Assembly (NCBI RefSeq): GCF_014650675.1
Contig: NZ_BMVK01000003.1
Coordinates: 620,001 to 684,000 of the forward strand
Direction: 5' to 3'
From: Streptomyces anulatus
GTDB taxonomy: Bacteria; Actinomycetota; Actinomycetes; Streptomycetales; Streptomycetaceae
Length of the DNA: 64,000 nucleotides
The notes beneath the pieces were generated by a model. The model was not told the DNA's origin, searched no databases, and saw only the letters and a program-made list of their open reading frames with translations. The position numbers were made by a program, and so were the translations under genes. Position 1 is the stretch's first letter. Each line of letters begins with the position of its first letter. Below are positions 34,171 to 41,733 of the stretch, one piece after another.

Positions 34171-35202
34171 CTACTGCGCAGCGGCTCTGCCGGACGGCGC
34201 CCCTGCTCGCTTTTCGGCCAGGGGTACCGGGAGCGGACCGGCTCGTTTCGTACGGCGCTGGGTCACGGCGCTCTCGATGCGGGTGATGCCGTGCAGTGCG
34301 GCCAACTCGTCCGTCACATAGGCGTGCAGGCCGCTCACGCTGCGGCACTCCACCATGACGAAGACGGAGCTGGGCCCGGTGGTGAGGGCGGCGAACGCGA
34401 CCTGCTGGTGCCCGGCCAGCGCCTCGGCGACCGCCCCGAGCCCGGCAGGAGGCACATCGAGCCACAGGAGCGCTTCGATCGGGTACCCGAACAGGGCGGG
34501 GTCGATCTCCACCTCGAAGGCGAGAACCCCGGAGTCCCGCAGCTGCCCGATGCGCCGCCGCACGGTGGATTCCGAGCACCCCGTGGCCGAGGCCAGCCGC
34601 CCCAGGTCCGCCCGCCCGTCCTGCGACAGGGCGCGCAGCAGAGCGCTGTCGGCCGGGCTCAGCACCGGTACGGCTTCCGCCGGGTCCGCCGGGGCCGGCC
34701 GCGGCGGCAGCAACAGGCGTTGCTCCGCCTCGCCGAGGGCGTCCATCCTCCCCGCCCACCCTCCGACACCGGCGACAGGCCGCAGCACACACGCCGCGCC
34801 GACCTCACGGACCCCTGCGGTCCGGGCCAGCTGCTCGAAGAACGGGCGCCGGCCGTCGTCGCCCGGCGGCGGCGTACGGATCATGCAGGTGAGTTCGGTG
34901 CCGCCCACCAGCGGCGCGATCCACGACGTGTCCTCCCGCCGCGCGAGGAGAACGGCGAGCGTCTCCACCGCCTCGGGTGCACAGCGGACCCTGACGACCC
35001 AGTCCAGCATCCCGGTCCGCCGGCCGTCGACCAGCCCGACGACCCGCAGGGCCAGGCGCGACCGGAGCCGGTGGTAGCGGCGCGCCACGGTGCGCTCCGG
35101 TACGCCGACGGCGGCGGCGATACGGCTGAAGGGCAGACGTCCGTCGAGCTGGAGGGCGTGGATCAGCCGACGGTCCAAGGCGTCGAGCGTGACGGATTCC
35201 AT
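34171..35202 (-). CDS. Double AsnC/Lrp-family transcriptional regulator
   Basis: A 343-aa regulator made of two AsnC-type units. The first helix-turn-helix (about residues 5-50: LDALDRRLIHALQLDGRLPFSRIAAAVG) has its own effector-like domain. A second AsnC helix-turn-helix (about 170-215: SPADSALLRALSQDGRADLGRLASATG) follows with a RAM-type ligand domain to residue 320. Single-unit Lrp proteins are about 150 aa, so this is a tandem fusion, common in Streptomyces. ATG 35202 has GGGGAGG 8 bases upstream; the TTG three bases before is rejected. It is divergent from the VOC gene and may control it. Confidence 0.9.
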   Translation of the reverse strand: MESVTLDALDRRLIHALQLDGRLPFSRIAAAVGVPERTVARRYHRLRSRLALRVVGLVDGRRTGMLDWVVRVRCAPEAVETLAVLLARREDTSWIAPLVGGTELTCMIRTPPPGDDGRRPFFEQLARTAGVREVGAACVLRPVAGVGGWAGRMDALGEAEQRLLLPPRPAPADPAEAVPVLSPADSALLRALSQDGRADLGRLASATGCSESTVRRRIGQLRDSGVLAFEVEIDPALFGYPIEALLWLDVPPAGLGAVAEALAGHQQVAFAALTTGPSSVFVMVECRSVSGLHAYVTDELAALHGITRIESAVTQRRTKRAGPLPVPLAEKRAGAPSGRAAAQ

Positions 35203-35349
35203 CAACCGGGCCCCTCCCCGTGTCCGATTCCGGCGAACTCCGCCCCGAACGCGTCCCGTTCGTGCCGCCCCGGACCGACACTGCCGGTGACCACGGGCCC
35301 TTGTTCCTGCCCAGGAAGCGCGGGAGCGCAGAGAAGGAGATCCACCACG

Positions 35350-35739
35350 ATGCTGACCGTACTCCCGATCCGGTACGTCGCCGACGTGGCCGCGTCACGA
35401 CGCTTCTACACGGGCCTCGGCCTGGCCCTCCGCCCCGATCTGAGCGTGGACGTCTGGGTCCACCTGTCCGCCGGGGCGGGCGCGGTGGGCATCCACGACG
35501 CCGCGGTCTCCCAGGGCCGCCCGCCCGGCACCACCGAACTGGGCTTCACCACCGACGAGCCCCTGGAAGCGGTGGCGGACCGCCTGAATGACGCGGGCTA
35601 CGCGTACGACCTGGTCGACGAGAACTTCGGCCGCAGCATCCGTGTCACGGACCCGGACGGCGTGATCGTCCAGATCCAGGAGATCGATCAGGACACGGTC
35701 CGACGGTCGGTGGAAGGAAGGAGCGAGCCCCGCCCCTGA
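35350..35739 (+). CDS. VOC (glyoxalase/bleomycin-resistance) family protein
   Basis: A 129-aa protein with the beta-alpha-beta-beta-beta fold of the VOC superfamily: PIRYVADVAASRRFYTGLGL at the N-terminus (strand plus helix), ELGFTTD in the middle, and RVTDPDGVIVQIQE at the C-terminus, where a metal-binding Glu usually sits. ATG 35350 follows an AGAAGGAGA site, which fixes the start against a much longer open frame. Members isomerise glyoxal adducts or bind antibiotics; the substrate cannot be told. Divergent from the double AsnC regulator with a 147-bp shared promoter region. Confidence 0.85.
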   Translation: MLTVLPIRYVADVAASRRFYTGLGLALRPDLSVDVWVHLSAGAGAVGIHDAAVSQGRPPGTTELGFTTDEPLEAVADRLNDAGYAYDLVDENFGRSIRVTDPDGVIVQIQEIDQDTVRRSVEGRSEPRP

Positions 35740-35744
35740 CGCGA

Positions 35745-35866
35745 CCGCACCCGCCCGCCCGCACGCGGACGAGGCGGTGCCGGCCCATCCCACCAGACAA
35801 CGCGTCCGCACCCGCCCACCCGCACGCGGACGAAGCGGTGCGGCCCCACCCCACCCGACAGCGCGT
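35745..35866. repeat. 61-bp direct repeat between the VOC and DoxX genes
   Basis: Two adjacent 61-bp units start at 35745 and 35806 with CCGCACCCGCCC and run through GCACGCGGACGA to ACGCGT, differing at a handful of positions. A weaker third start is visible at 35867. The stretch is noncoding and fills most of the gap before the DoxX ribosome site. Confidence 0.85.
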
Positions 35867-35905
35867 CCGTCCCCACCACCCGCTCCCGGAAGGGATGCCC
35901 GCCCC

Positions 35906-36463
35906 ATGGAACCTCTCATCGCTCTCGTCGGCACCACCTGCCTCGCGCTGATCATCGGAGCGTGCGGGGTCCACCGCCTCCGACGGCTGTCCACCGCGCT
36001 GCGCGGCGGACTGGCGGTCATGTTCCTGCTGACCGGGGGAGCCCACTTCATCGGCATGCGCGACGAACTCGTCGCGATGGTGCCGCCGGCCCTGCCGGCC
36101 CCCGGCCTGCTGGTCACGGTGACCGGCATCGCCGAGATCGTGGCGGCCCTGGCCCTGCTGCCGCGCAGGACGGCCGCCCCGGCCGCCGGGCTCCTCACCT
36201 TCCTGCTGATCGCGATGTTCCCGGCCAACGTGTACGCGGCGGACACCGCCGAGACCTGGTGGGACGAGCTGATCCCGCGCACCCTGACGCAACTCGTCTT
36301 CCTCGCGGCGACGACCACGGTGCTGGTGGACCGGGGCCGTGCGGAGCTGTCGAGGAGGCGGCAGGGCCTCAGGCCGCCGCCCGACGCTCCGCGTTCTCCT
36401 GCCACTCCCGGCCGATCGAACGCAGCAGAGCCGGGTAGACCCCCAGGTACCGGAAGGGTTTGA
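35906..36463 (+). CDS. DoxX-family membrane protein
   Basis: A protein with four hydrophobic helices (about residues 3-22, 33-52, 63-85, 88-108 and a last one near 125-145) and the DoxX-type GGAHFIGMRDELVAMVP motif near residue 44. DoxX proteins are small membrane proteins tied to redox or thiol stress. The frame reads to 185 aa, but family members end near 150; the last 35 residues are Pro/Arg-rich and lie antisense to a decayed gene (36369-36566), so the natural stop may have been lost. GGAAGGG lies 12 bases before ATG 35906. Confidence 0.75.
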   Translation: MEPLIALVGTTCLALIIGACGVHRLRRLSTALRGGLAVMFLLTGGAHFIGMRDELVAMVPPALPAPGLLVTVTGIAEIVAALALLPRRTAAPAAGLLTFLLIAMFPANVYAADTAETWWDELIPRTLTQLVFLAATTTVLVDRGRAELSRRRQGLRPPPDAPRSPATPGRSNAAEPGRPPGTGRV

Positions 36464-36566
36464 TGCCGAGCATGTACAGGGAGCCGAGACGGCCGTTGGG
36501 CTTCACCAGGACAGCCAGCCGGCCGTGATAGCCGCCGGCCCTGTCCGGGAACCGGCCGATGTGAGC
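36369..36566 (-). pseudogene. Decayed C-terminal end of a DUF2867-type protein
   Basis: Reading the minus strand from 36566 gives 65 codons and a TGA at 36369. The residues include GRLAVLVKPNGRLGSLYMLG, IKPFRYLGVYPALLRSIGR and EW, a conserved-looking tail like that of small DUF2867 proteins. No start codon or upstream domain is present: further upstream the frame runs into GA-rich simple repeats. It overlaps the DoxX gene end tail to tail. I read it as a truncated remnant, with the family name tentative. Confidence 0.55.
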
Positions 36567-36707
36567 ACGGCGGGCCGGACGGCCCTGCCCGGACGACCCA
36601 GGACAGGGCTGACCGGGACCGGTAGGCAGACCAGGACAGGGACCGGGACCCAGACCCAGACCCGAGAGCCGGGGCGGACAACCGTGAGGAGGGTCGGGCG
36701 AACCGCG

Positions 36708-37415
36708 TCATTCGGCGAAGCGCGGGACCACCAGACCGGACTCGTAGGCGATGACCACCGCATGGGTCCGGTTCTGCGCGCCGAGCTTGGTCAGCACGTT
36801 CCCGACGTGGGTCTTGATCGTCTCCAGGCTCACCGTGAGGGACTCCGCGATCTCCGGGTTGGAGAGCCCGGTGGCCATCAGGCGCAGTACCTCCTCCTCC
36901 CGGCCGGTCAGGGCGGCCTGCGGAAGGGCCGCCGCGGAGCCCAGCGGGCGGGCGGCGACCATGCGGCCCAGTGCGGCCGGGAAGAGAACCGCCTCGCCCG
37001 CCGCCACCACCCGGACCGCCTCGGCGATCCGGCGGACCGGGAACCGTTTGAGGACGAAGCCGCTGGCTCCCGCGCCGAGGGCGGCGGTGACGTAGCCGTC
37101 GTTCTCGAAGGTGGTGATCACCACGACCTTCGGCGGATCGGCCGCTTCGGCCAGCAGGTGGCGTGTGGCGTCGATCCCGTTGCGACGTGGCATCCGCACG
37201 TCCATCAGGACCACGTCCGGCCGCAGGCTCAGCGCACGGTCGACCGCCTCGATGCCGTCGGCGGCCTCGCCGAGCACCGAGATCCCCGGCTGTGCGGCGA
37301 GCAGCATGCTCAGACCGCTGCGGGTCACCTCGTCGTCGTCCGCGATCAGGAGGGTGACGGCGGGGCCGGCTTCCGCGGGGAGGGCCATGTCTCCGTCCGC
37401 CTCGGATCCGCTCAC
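36708..37415 (-). CDS. NarL/LuxR-type response regulator
   Basis: A 235-aa regulator. The receiver domain (about residues 20-135) has the acidic pocket IADDDEV, phosphoacceptor Asp in VVLMDVRMP, and the conserved Thr (ITTF) and Lys (VLKR). The LuxR-type DNA-binding domain (about 168-228) carries LTGREEEVLRLMATGLSNPEIA and TIKTHVGNVLTKLG. GTG 37415 overlaps the kinase stop (GTGA), so the pair is translationally coupled. It probably acts on the palindrome in front of the kinase gene at 38688-38705. Confidence 0.93.
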   Translation of the reverse strand: MSGSEADGDMALPAEAGPAVTLLIADDDEVTRSGLSMLLAAQPGISVLGEAADGIEAVDRALSLRPDVVLMDVRMPRRNGIDATRHLLAEAADPPKVVVITTFENDGYVTAALGAGASGFVLKRFPVRRIAEAVRVVAAGEAVLFPAALGRMVAARPLGSAAALPQAALTGREEEVLRLMATGLSNPEIAESLTVSLETIKTHVGNVLTKLGAQNRTHAVVIAYESGLVVPRFAE

Positions 37416-38653
37416 GCCGACGCCCGTACCGGCAGCCGGACGGCCAGCCGCCAGTGCCCCGTACCGTCCGGGCCGGACCCGAACTCACCGTGCAGCAGCC
37501 GGACGCGCTCGGCCAGTCCGGGCAGACCGTGGCCGGACGTCGAGAAGGATCCCGGGTTCGGCCCCGTCCGCGCTCCGGTCCGATTGACCACCGTGAGGTC
37601 CAGTCCGTCCGGTCCGGCCGCCACCCGGACCTGGATCGGGCCGCCCGCCCCGTGGCGCAGCGCGTTCGTCAGACCCTCCTGGAGGATCCGGTACGCCGCC
37701 CGGGAGAGCGTCCCCTGCACCCGCGCCAGATCACCCGACAGCTCCGGTTCCACCACCGCCCCCGTGTGCCGCAGGCGTTCCAGCAGCTCGGGGAGGTCGG
37801 CCAGGGTCCGGGTCGGCGCCGTTCCCGACTCCTCCTCGCGCAGCACTCCGAGCGCGTAGTCCAGGTCCTCCAACGCGGCCCTCGTCGAGTCCTCGATGCT
37901 GCGCATGGCGGCCCGCGCCGCAGCCGGGTCGCTGGAGAGCACCTCGCCGGCCACCGCCGCCTGGATGGTGGCCGCCGTCAGCGTGTGCCCGATCGAGTCG
38001 TGCAACTCGTGGGCGATCCGGTTGCGTTCGGCCAGCAGCAGCTCCCGCTCGGCAGCCAGCGCGAGCCGTTCGGCCGCCGAAGGCCCCAGCAACCGCGGCG
38101 CCGACCACCGCAGGGTCTTCGTGACCAGGACGCAGATGGCCGCCGCCAGCAGGACGCACGCGGCAGCCGCCACCCAGCTCCACCCGCCCGACACCCGGAC
38201 CGACGTGCCGAACAGGCTCGCCCGCACCTCGCCGCCGAGCCAGTTCGAGGGCAGGGAGAGGCCCATGATGAACAGCACCCCGCTCGCCAGCGCCCCCGTC
38301 CACCCGACGGCCGCGTGCAGCACCAGCCAGAGAGGGGTCCGCCAGCGGTCGAGGCCGAGCGGACCGGAGGCCGGGCGAACGGCCGCCGGGTTCGGCAGTG
38401 ACACCCGCAGTAGCCGGCGGGCGGACGCGATCAGCGCCCGCCGTACGGGACGCGCCAGTCCGACCACGCCGACCAGCGCCGCCCAGACCAGCAGCACCAC
38501 GACGACCTGCACGCTCTCGGAGGCGGATCGCCACGACAGCGCCGGCAACAGAGCGAAGGGCAGCAGCGGAAGGCTCGCCAACGCGCCGCAATAGGCGAAC
38601 AGCACACCTGAGTACGTGGAGCCGCGCAGCAGCAGCCGAATTCCCCTGTTCAT
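37412..38653 (-). CDS. NarL-type sensor histidine kinase
   Basis: A 413-aa membrane kinase. Four to five hydrophobic helices fill the first 180 residues. The HisKA_3 dimerisation helix contains NRIAHELHDSIGHTLTAA with the phosphorylated His near residue 210; the ATPase domain is at the C-terminus (LTNALRHGAGGPI for the N-box, GHGLPGLAERV for the G-box). It has no large extracellular sensor, so it likely reads membrane or envelope stress through its helices. It is divergent from the secreted serine hydrolase at 38794, with 140 bp between. Confidence 0.93.
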   Translation of the reverse strand: MNRGIRLLLRGSTYSGVLFAYCGALASLPLLPFALLPALSWRSASESVQVVVVLLVWAALVGVVGLARPVRRALIASARRLLRVSLPNPAAVRPASGPLGLDRWRTPLWLVLHAAVGWTGALASGVLFIMGLSLPSNWLGGEVRASLFGTSVRVSGGWSWVAAAACVLLAAAICVLVTKTLRWSAPRLLGPSAAERLALAAERELLLAERNRIAHELHDSIGHTLTAATIQAAVAGEVLSSDPAAARAAMRSIEDSTRAALEDLDYALGVLREEESGTAPTRTLADLPELLERLRHTGAVVEPELSGDLARVQGTLSRAAYRILQEGLTNALRHGAGGPIQVRVAAGPDGLDLTVVNRTGARTGPNPGSFSTSGHGLPGLAERVRLLHGEFGSGPDGTGHWRLAVRLPVRASA

Positions 38654-38687
38654 GATCGTCAGTATCGTCGGGCGGCCCCCCTGCGGC

Positions 38688-38705
38688 CTCCCCCGATCGG
38701 GGGAG
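38688..38705. promoter_or_regulatory. 18-bp perfect palindrome, candidate response-regulator site
   Basis: CTCCCCCGATCGGGGGAG is a perfect inverted repeat in the 140-bp intergenic region between the divergent kinase and serine hydrolase genes, 35 bp from the kinase start. It could be the operator of the adjacent NarL-type regulator or an RNA hairpin. Confidence 0.5.
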
Positions 38706-38793
38706 CGACTTCTCCCGCTTTCCCGCGATGCGGCCGAAGGGCCCCGGAAGCAACGATCGTGCCTCGACGAAACGACTTCCCAGGAGTTGGAAC

Positions 38794-39984
38794 ATGCGTG
38801 CTCGGACAGGGCAGAACCTTCGTTCCTCGACCCGGCGGGACGGTCGGCGGCGACGAGCCGTGTCGGCCGCCGCCGCGATGGCCGTCGGCGTCATGACGCT
38901 CGGCGTCCTCGCCCCGCCCGCCGCCTCCGATTCCGCCGCCCCGGCCGCTGCCGCCGCCGGCCCGGACGCCGTGCAGCGGGCCCTGAACACGCTGGTGCGC
39001 GACGACGGGATGCCCGCCGCGCTGGCGAGCGTCAAGGACCGGAACGGCCGCGCCCGCACCTACACGGCGGGGGTCGGCGACCTGACCACCGGTTCGAAGG
39101 TGCCCAGGGACGGCCAGGTGCGGATCGGCAGCAACACCAAGGCGTTCACGGCGGTGGTGGTACTGCAGCTCGTCGGCGAGGGAAAGATCGACCTCGACGC
39201 CTTCGTGGACACCTACCTGCCCGGTCTCGTCCGCGGGGAGGGCATCGACGGGAACCGCATCACCGTCCGCCACCTCCTCCAGCACACCAGCGGACTCCCC
39301 GATTACGGCGTCCACCTCGACGACGACGAGATCAGGAACCGGTACTTCGAACCCCGCGAGCTGCTCGACCTCGCCCTCGATCACCCTGCCGACGCGGAAC
39401 CGGGGAAGACCTGGGGGTACAGCAACACCAACTACATCCTGGCCGGCCTGATCGTCCAGAAGGTCACCGGCCGCCCGCTCGCCGAGGAGATGGACCGGCG
39501 CATCATCCAGCGCATCGGGCTGCGCCACACCTACTTCCCCGCCCCCGGCGAGATGACCGTCCGGGAGCCGCACCCCCGGGGCTACCACCGCAGCCCGGAG
39601 GACGGACCGCTGCGCGACTTCACGGAGATGGACCCCTCCGCGGGCTGGGCCGCGGGCCAGCTGATCTCCACCAACTCCGACCTCAACCGGTTCTTCACCG
39701 CGCTCCTCGCCGGCCGCCTCCTCCCGGCCGCCCAGCTCGCCGAGATGCGCACGACCGTCCCCGTCGGGACCTCCGGCCTCCGCTACGGGCTGGGACTCAC
39801 CAGCAGGACCCTGTCGTGCGGCGGCGTCTACTGGGGCCACGGCGGTGACATCGCGGGGTACGAGACCCGGGGCGGCGTCACCGACGACGGCCGCGCCGCC
39901 AACGTCGCGGTCACCAGCATCCCGACGGACGAAGCGGCCGTACGGCACGTCAGCGAAGCCGTGGACACGGCCCTGTGCGGCTGA
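38794..39984 (+). CDS. Secreted serine hydrolase of the class C beta-lactamase fold (copy 1)
   Basis: A 396-aa exported protein with a long Arg-rich signal peptide (RRDGRRRRAVSAAAAMAVG, hydrophobic core to about residue 48). All three active-site motifs are present: SNTK (SxxK, near 110), YSN (near 210) and HGG (near 350). These fit D-alanyl-D-alanine carboxypeptidases, esterases and class C beta-lactamases; the first is most likely in Streptomyces. ATG 38794 is preceded by CCAGGAG. The gene starts beside the divergent two-component system and is followed 55 bp later by a close paralogue. Confidence 0.9.
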   Translation: MRARTGQNLRSSTRRDGRRRRAVSAAAAMAVGVMTLGVLAPPAASDSAAPAAAAAGPDAVQRALNTLVRDDGMPAALASVKDRNGRARTYTAGVGDLTTGSKVPRDGQVRIGSNTKAFTAVVVLQLVGEGKIDLDAFVDTYLPGLVRGEGIDGNRITVRHLLQHTSGLPDYGVHLDDDEIRNRYFEPRELLDLALDHPADAEPGKTWGYSNTNYILAGLIVQKVTGRPLAEEMDRRIIQRIGLRHTYFPAPGEMTVREPHPRGYHRSPEDGPLRDFTEMDPSAGWAAGQLISTNSDLNRFFTALLAGRLLPAAQLAEMRTTVPVGTSGLRYGLGLTSRTLSCGGVYWGHGGDIAGYETRGGVTDDGRAANVAVTSIPTDEAAVRHVSEAVDTALCG

Positions 39985-40039
39985 AACCACGCGACCGGCA
40001 CCCCGAACAACAACCCGACGCCTCCTCAGGAGTTGACTC

Positions 40040-41206
40040 ATGCGTGGACAGAAGCGGCCGGTATTCCGCTCGCCGGGCCGACGGCACGGCACGCGGCGAC
40101 AGATCCTGCCCGCCGCGGTCGCGATGACCGTCGGGCTCATGACACCGCTGGCCCTGGCCCCGCCCGCCGCCTCGGCCACTGGGCCGGACACCGTCCAGCA
40201 GAGCCTGAACGCGCTGGTGCGCGACGGCGGGGCGCCCGCCGCGCTGGCGAGCGTCAAGGGCCCCGGCGGCCGCGACCGGACCTACACCGCAGGGACCGGT
40301 GACCTGGCCACAGGTGCTCCGGTACCCGTCGACGGCCAGGTGCGGATCGGCAGCAACACCAAGACCTTCGTCGCGGTCGTCGTCCTCCAGCTCGTCGCGG
40401 AGCGCAGGGTGAGCCTGGACGCCTTCGTCGACACCTACCTCCCCGGCCTCGTCCGGGGGAAGGGCATCGACGGGCGCCGCATCACCGTCCGCCACCTCCT
40501 CCAGCAGACCAGCGGACTCCCCGAGTACACCAGCCACCTCGGCGACGACGTCCGGTACTACGCCCCCCGTGAACTGCTCGCCACAGCACTCCGGCACCCG
40601 GCCGACTTCGCCCCCGGGAAGCGCTGGAAGTACAGCAACACCAACTACGTGCTCGCCGGCCTGATCGTCCAGAAGATCACCGGCCGCCCGCTCGCCGACG
40701 AGATCGACCGGCGCATCATCCAGCGCATCGGACTGCGCCACACCTACTTCCCCGCCCCCGGCGACGCGACCATCCGAGAGCCCCACCCGCACGGCTACTA
40801 CCAGGAGTCGGCGCAGACGCCGCTGCGCGACATCACGGAGATGGACCCTTCCTGGGGCTGGGCGGCAGGCCAGATGATCTCCACCAACTCCGACCTCAAC
40901 CGCTTCTTCACCGCACTCCTGACCGGCCGCCTCCTGCCCGCACCCCAGCTCGCCCGGATGCGCTCCACCGTCCCGGCCGAAGCAACTTTCGGCCCGGGCG
41001 CCCGCTACGGTCTGGGACTCGTCAGCAGACCGCTGCCGTGCGGCGGCCTGTCCTGGGGCCACGGCGGCAGCTTCCCCGGGTACGAGACCCGAGGCGGCGT
41101 CACCGAAGCCGGCCGCGCCGCCAACCTCGCGGTCACCGTGCAGCTCACCGACGAGGCAGCCCGAAGAAGCCTCGAACACGCGGTGGACACCGCCTTGTGC
41201 CGCTGA
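40040..41206 (+). CDS. Secreted serine hydrolase of the class C beta-lactamase fold (copy 2)
   Basis: A 388-aa paralogue of the preceding gene, alike over most of its length. The active-site motifs SNTK, YSN and HGG are intact, as is the export signal (basic N-terminus, hydrophobic core, PPAASA). Main differences are in the signal peptide, in FEPRE/YAPRE and in a short insert near the C-terminus. It has its own CTCAGGAG ribosome site. Both likely act on peptidoglycan stem peptides outside the cell. A strong hairpin follows 28 bp after the stop. Confidence 0.9.
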   Translation: MRGQKRPVFRSPGRRHGTRRQILPAAVAMTVGLMTPLALAPPAASATGPDTVQQSLNALVRDGGAPAALASVKGPGGRDRTYTAGTGDLATGAPVPVDGQVRIGSNTKTFVAVVVLQLVAERRVSLDAFVDTYLPGLVRGKGIDGRRITVRHLLQQTSGLPEYTSHLGDDVRYYAPRELLATALRHPADFAPGKRWKYSNTNYVLAGLIVQKITGRPLADEIDRRIIQRIGLRHTYFPAPGDATIREPHPHGYYQESAQTPLRDITEMDPSWGWAAGQMISTNSDLNRFFTALLTGRLLPAPQLARMRSTVPAEATFGPGARYGLGLVSRPLPCGGLSWGHGGSFPGYETRGGVTEAGRAANLAVTVQLTDEAARRSLEHAVDTALCR

Positions 41207-41234
41207 ACCCCGCCGAGGCCGTTCCGAGAACGCA

Positions 41235-41268
41235 GAAGGCCCCGACCGGTTTCCCGGTCGGGGCCTTC
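41235..41268. terminator. Bidirectional terminator hairpin
   Basis: A perfect 15-bp inverted repeat (GAAGGCCCCGACCGG / CCGGTCGGGGCCTTC) with a TTTC loop lies between the second serine hydrolase and the tRNA-Ser gene that points toward it. It can serve both transcripts. Confidence 0.88.
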
Positions 41269-41294
41269 GACGTATTGCCCGGTGAGAGCAATGG

Positions 41295-41379
41295 CGGAGG
41301 ATACGAGATTCGAACTCGTGAGGGGTTGCCCCCAACACGCTTTCCAAGCGTGCGCCCTAGGCCACTAGGCGAATCCTCC
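41295..41379 (-). tRNA. tRNA-Ser (GGA)
   Basis: An 85-nt cloverleaf on the minus strand with acceptor stem GGAGGAT/ATCCTCC, anticodon loop CTTGGAAAG (anticodon GGA), and the long variable arm expected for serine (GTTGGGGGCAACCCC). The T-loop is GTTCGAATC. The CCA end is encoded (41292-41294). Confidence 0.96.
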
Positions 41380-41521
41380 GCCGCAAACAATACAAGACGT
41401 TGGAGGGTGCTCGCGAACACGTTCGCCGAAGATCGTCCGGAGAGGGTCCCCGGGGCGGTTTCGCTGTCGTCCGGCGGGGTGGGCGGGTGGACCGGAGGGG
41501 GTGGGGATCCGCTAAGGTGGG

Positions 41522-41613
41522 CGTCAGCCCCTCACGTGGCGCTATCTGACTGAACTCCCCCAGGGCCGGAAGGCAGCAAGGGTAGGTCGGCTCTGGCGGG
41601 TGCGTGGGGGGCC
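41522..41613 (+). ncRNA. ffs: Signal recognition particle RNA, small bacterial type
   Basis: The tetraloop/helix 8 core is present: CCAGGGCCGGAAGGCAGCAAGGGT, with GGAA and the AGCA/AGG bulge that binds Ffh. Flanking arms (GCCCCTCACG / GCGTGGGGGGCC) pair to close the hairpin. This is the roughly 90-nt SRP RNA usual for actinobacteria, in its standard place between tRNA-Ser and dnaX. Ends are approximate. Confidence 0.93.
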
Positions 41614-41733
41614 CTTTGCGTTCCGGGGGGCGTGGCCGCTTGGGGCGGCTCCGGGTGCTGGGCGGAGGTCGGGGGGCGTGGGGCTCGGGCGGCGTGGGGC
41701 CGGTTGTCAGTCGGCCCCGATAACCTCGTAGGT

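Noticed and set aside
38641-38720. Palindrome at 38688 as a transcription terminator
   Set aside because: It lies in a divergent promoter region with no gene ending there, so an operator is the better reading.
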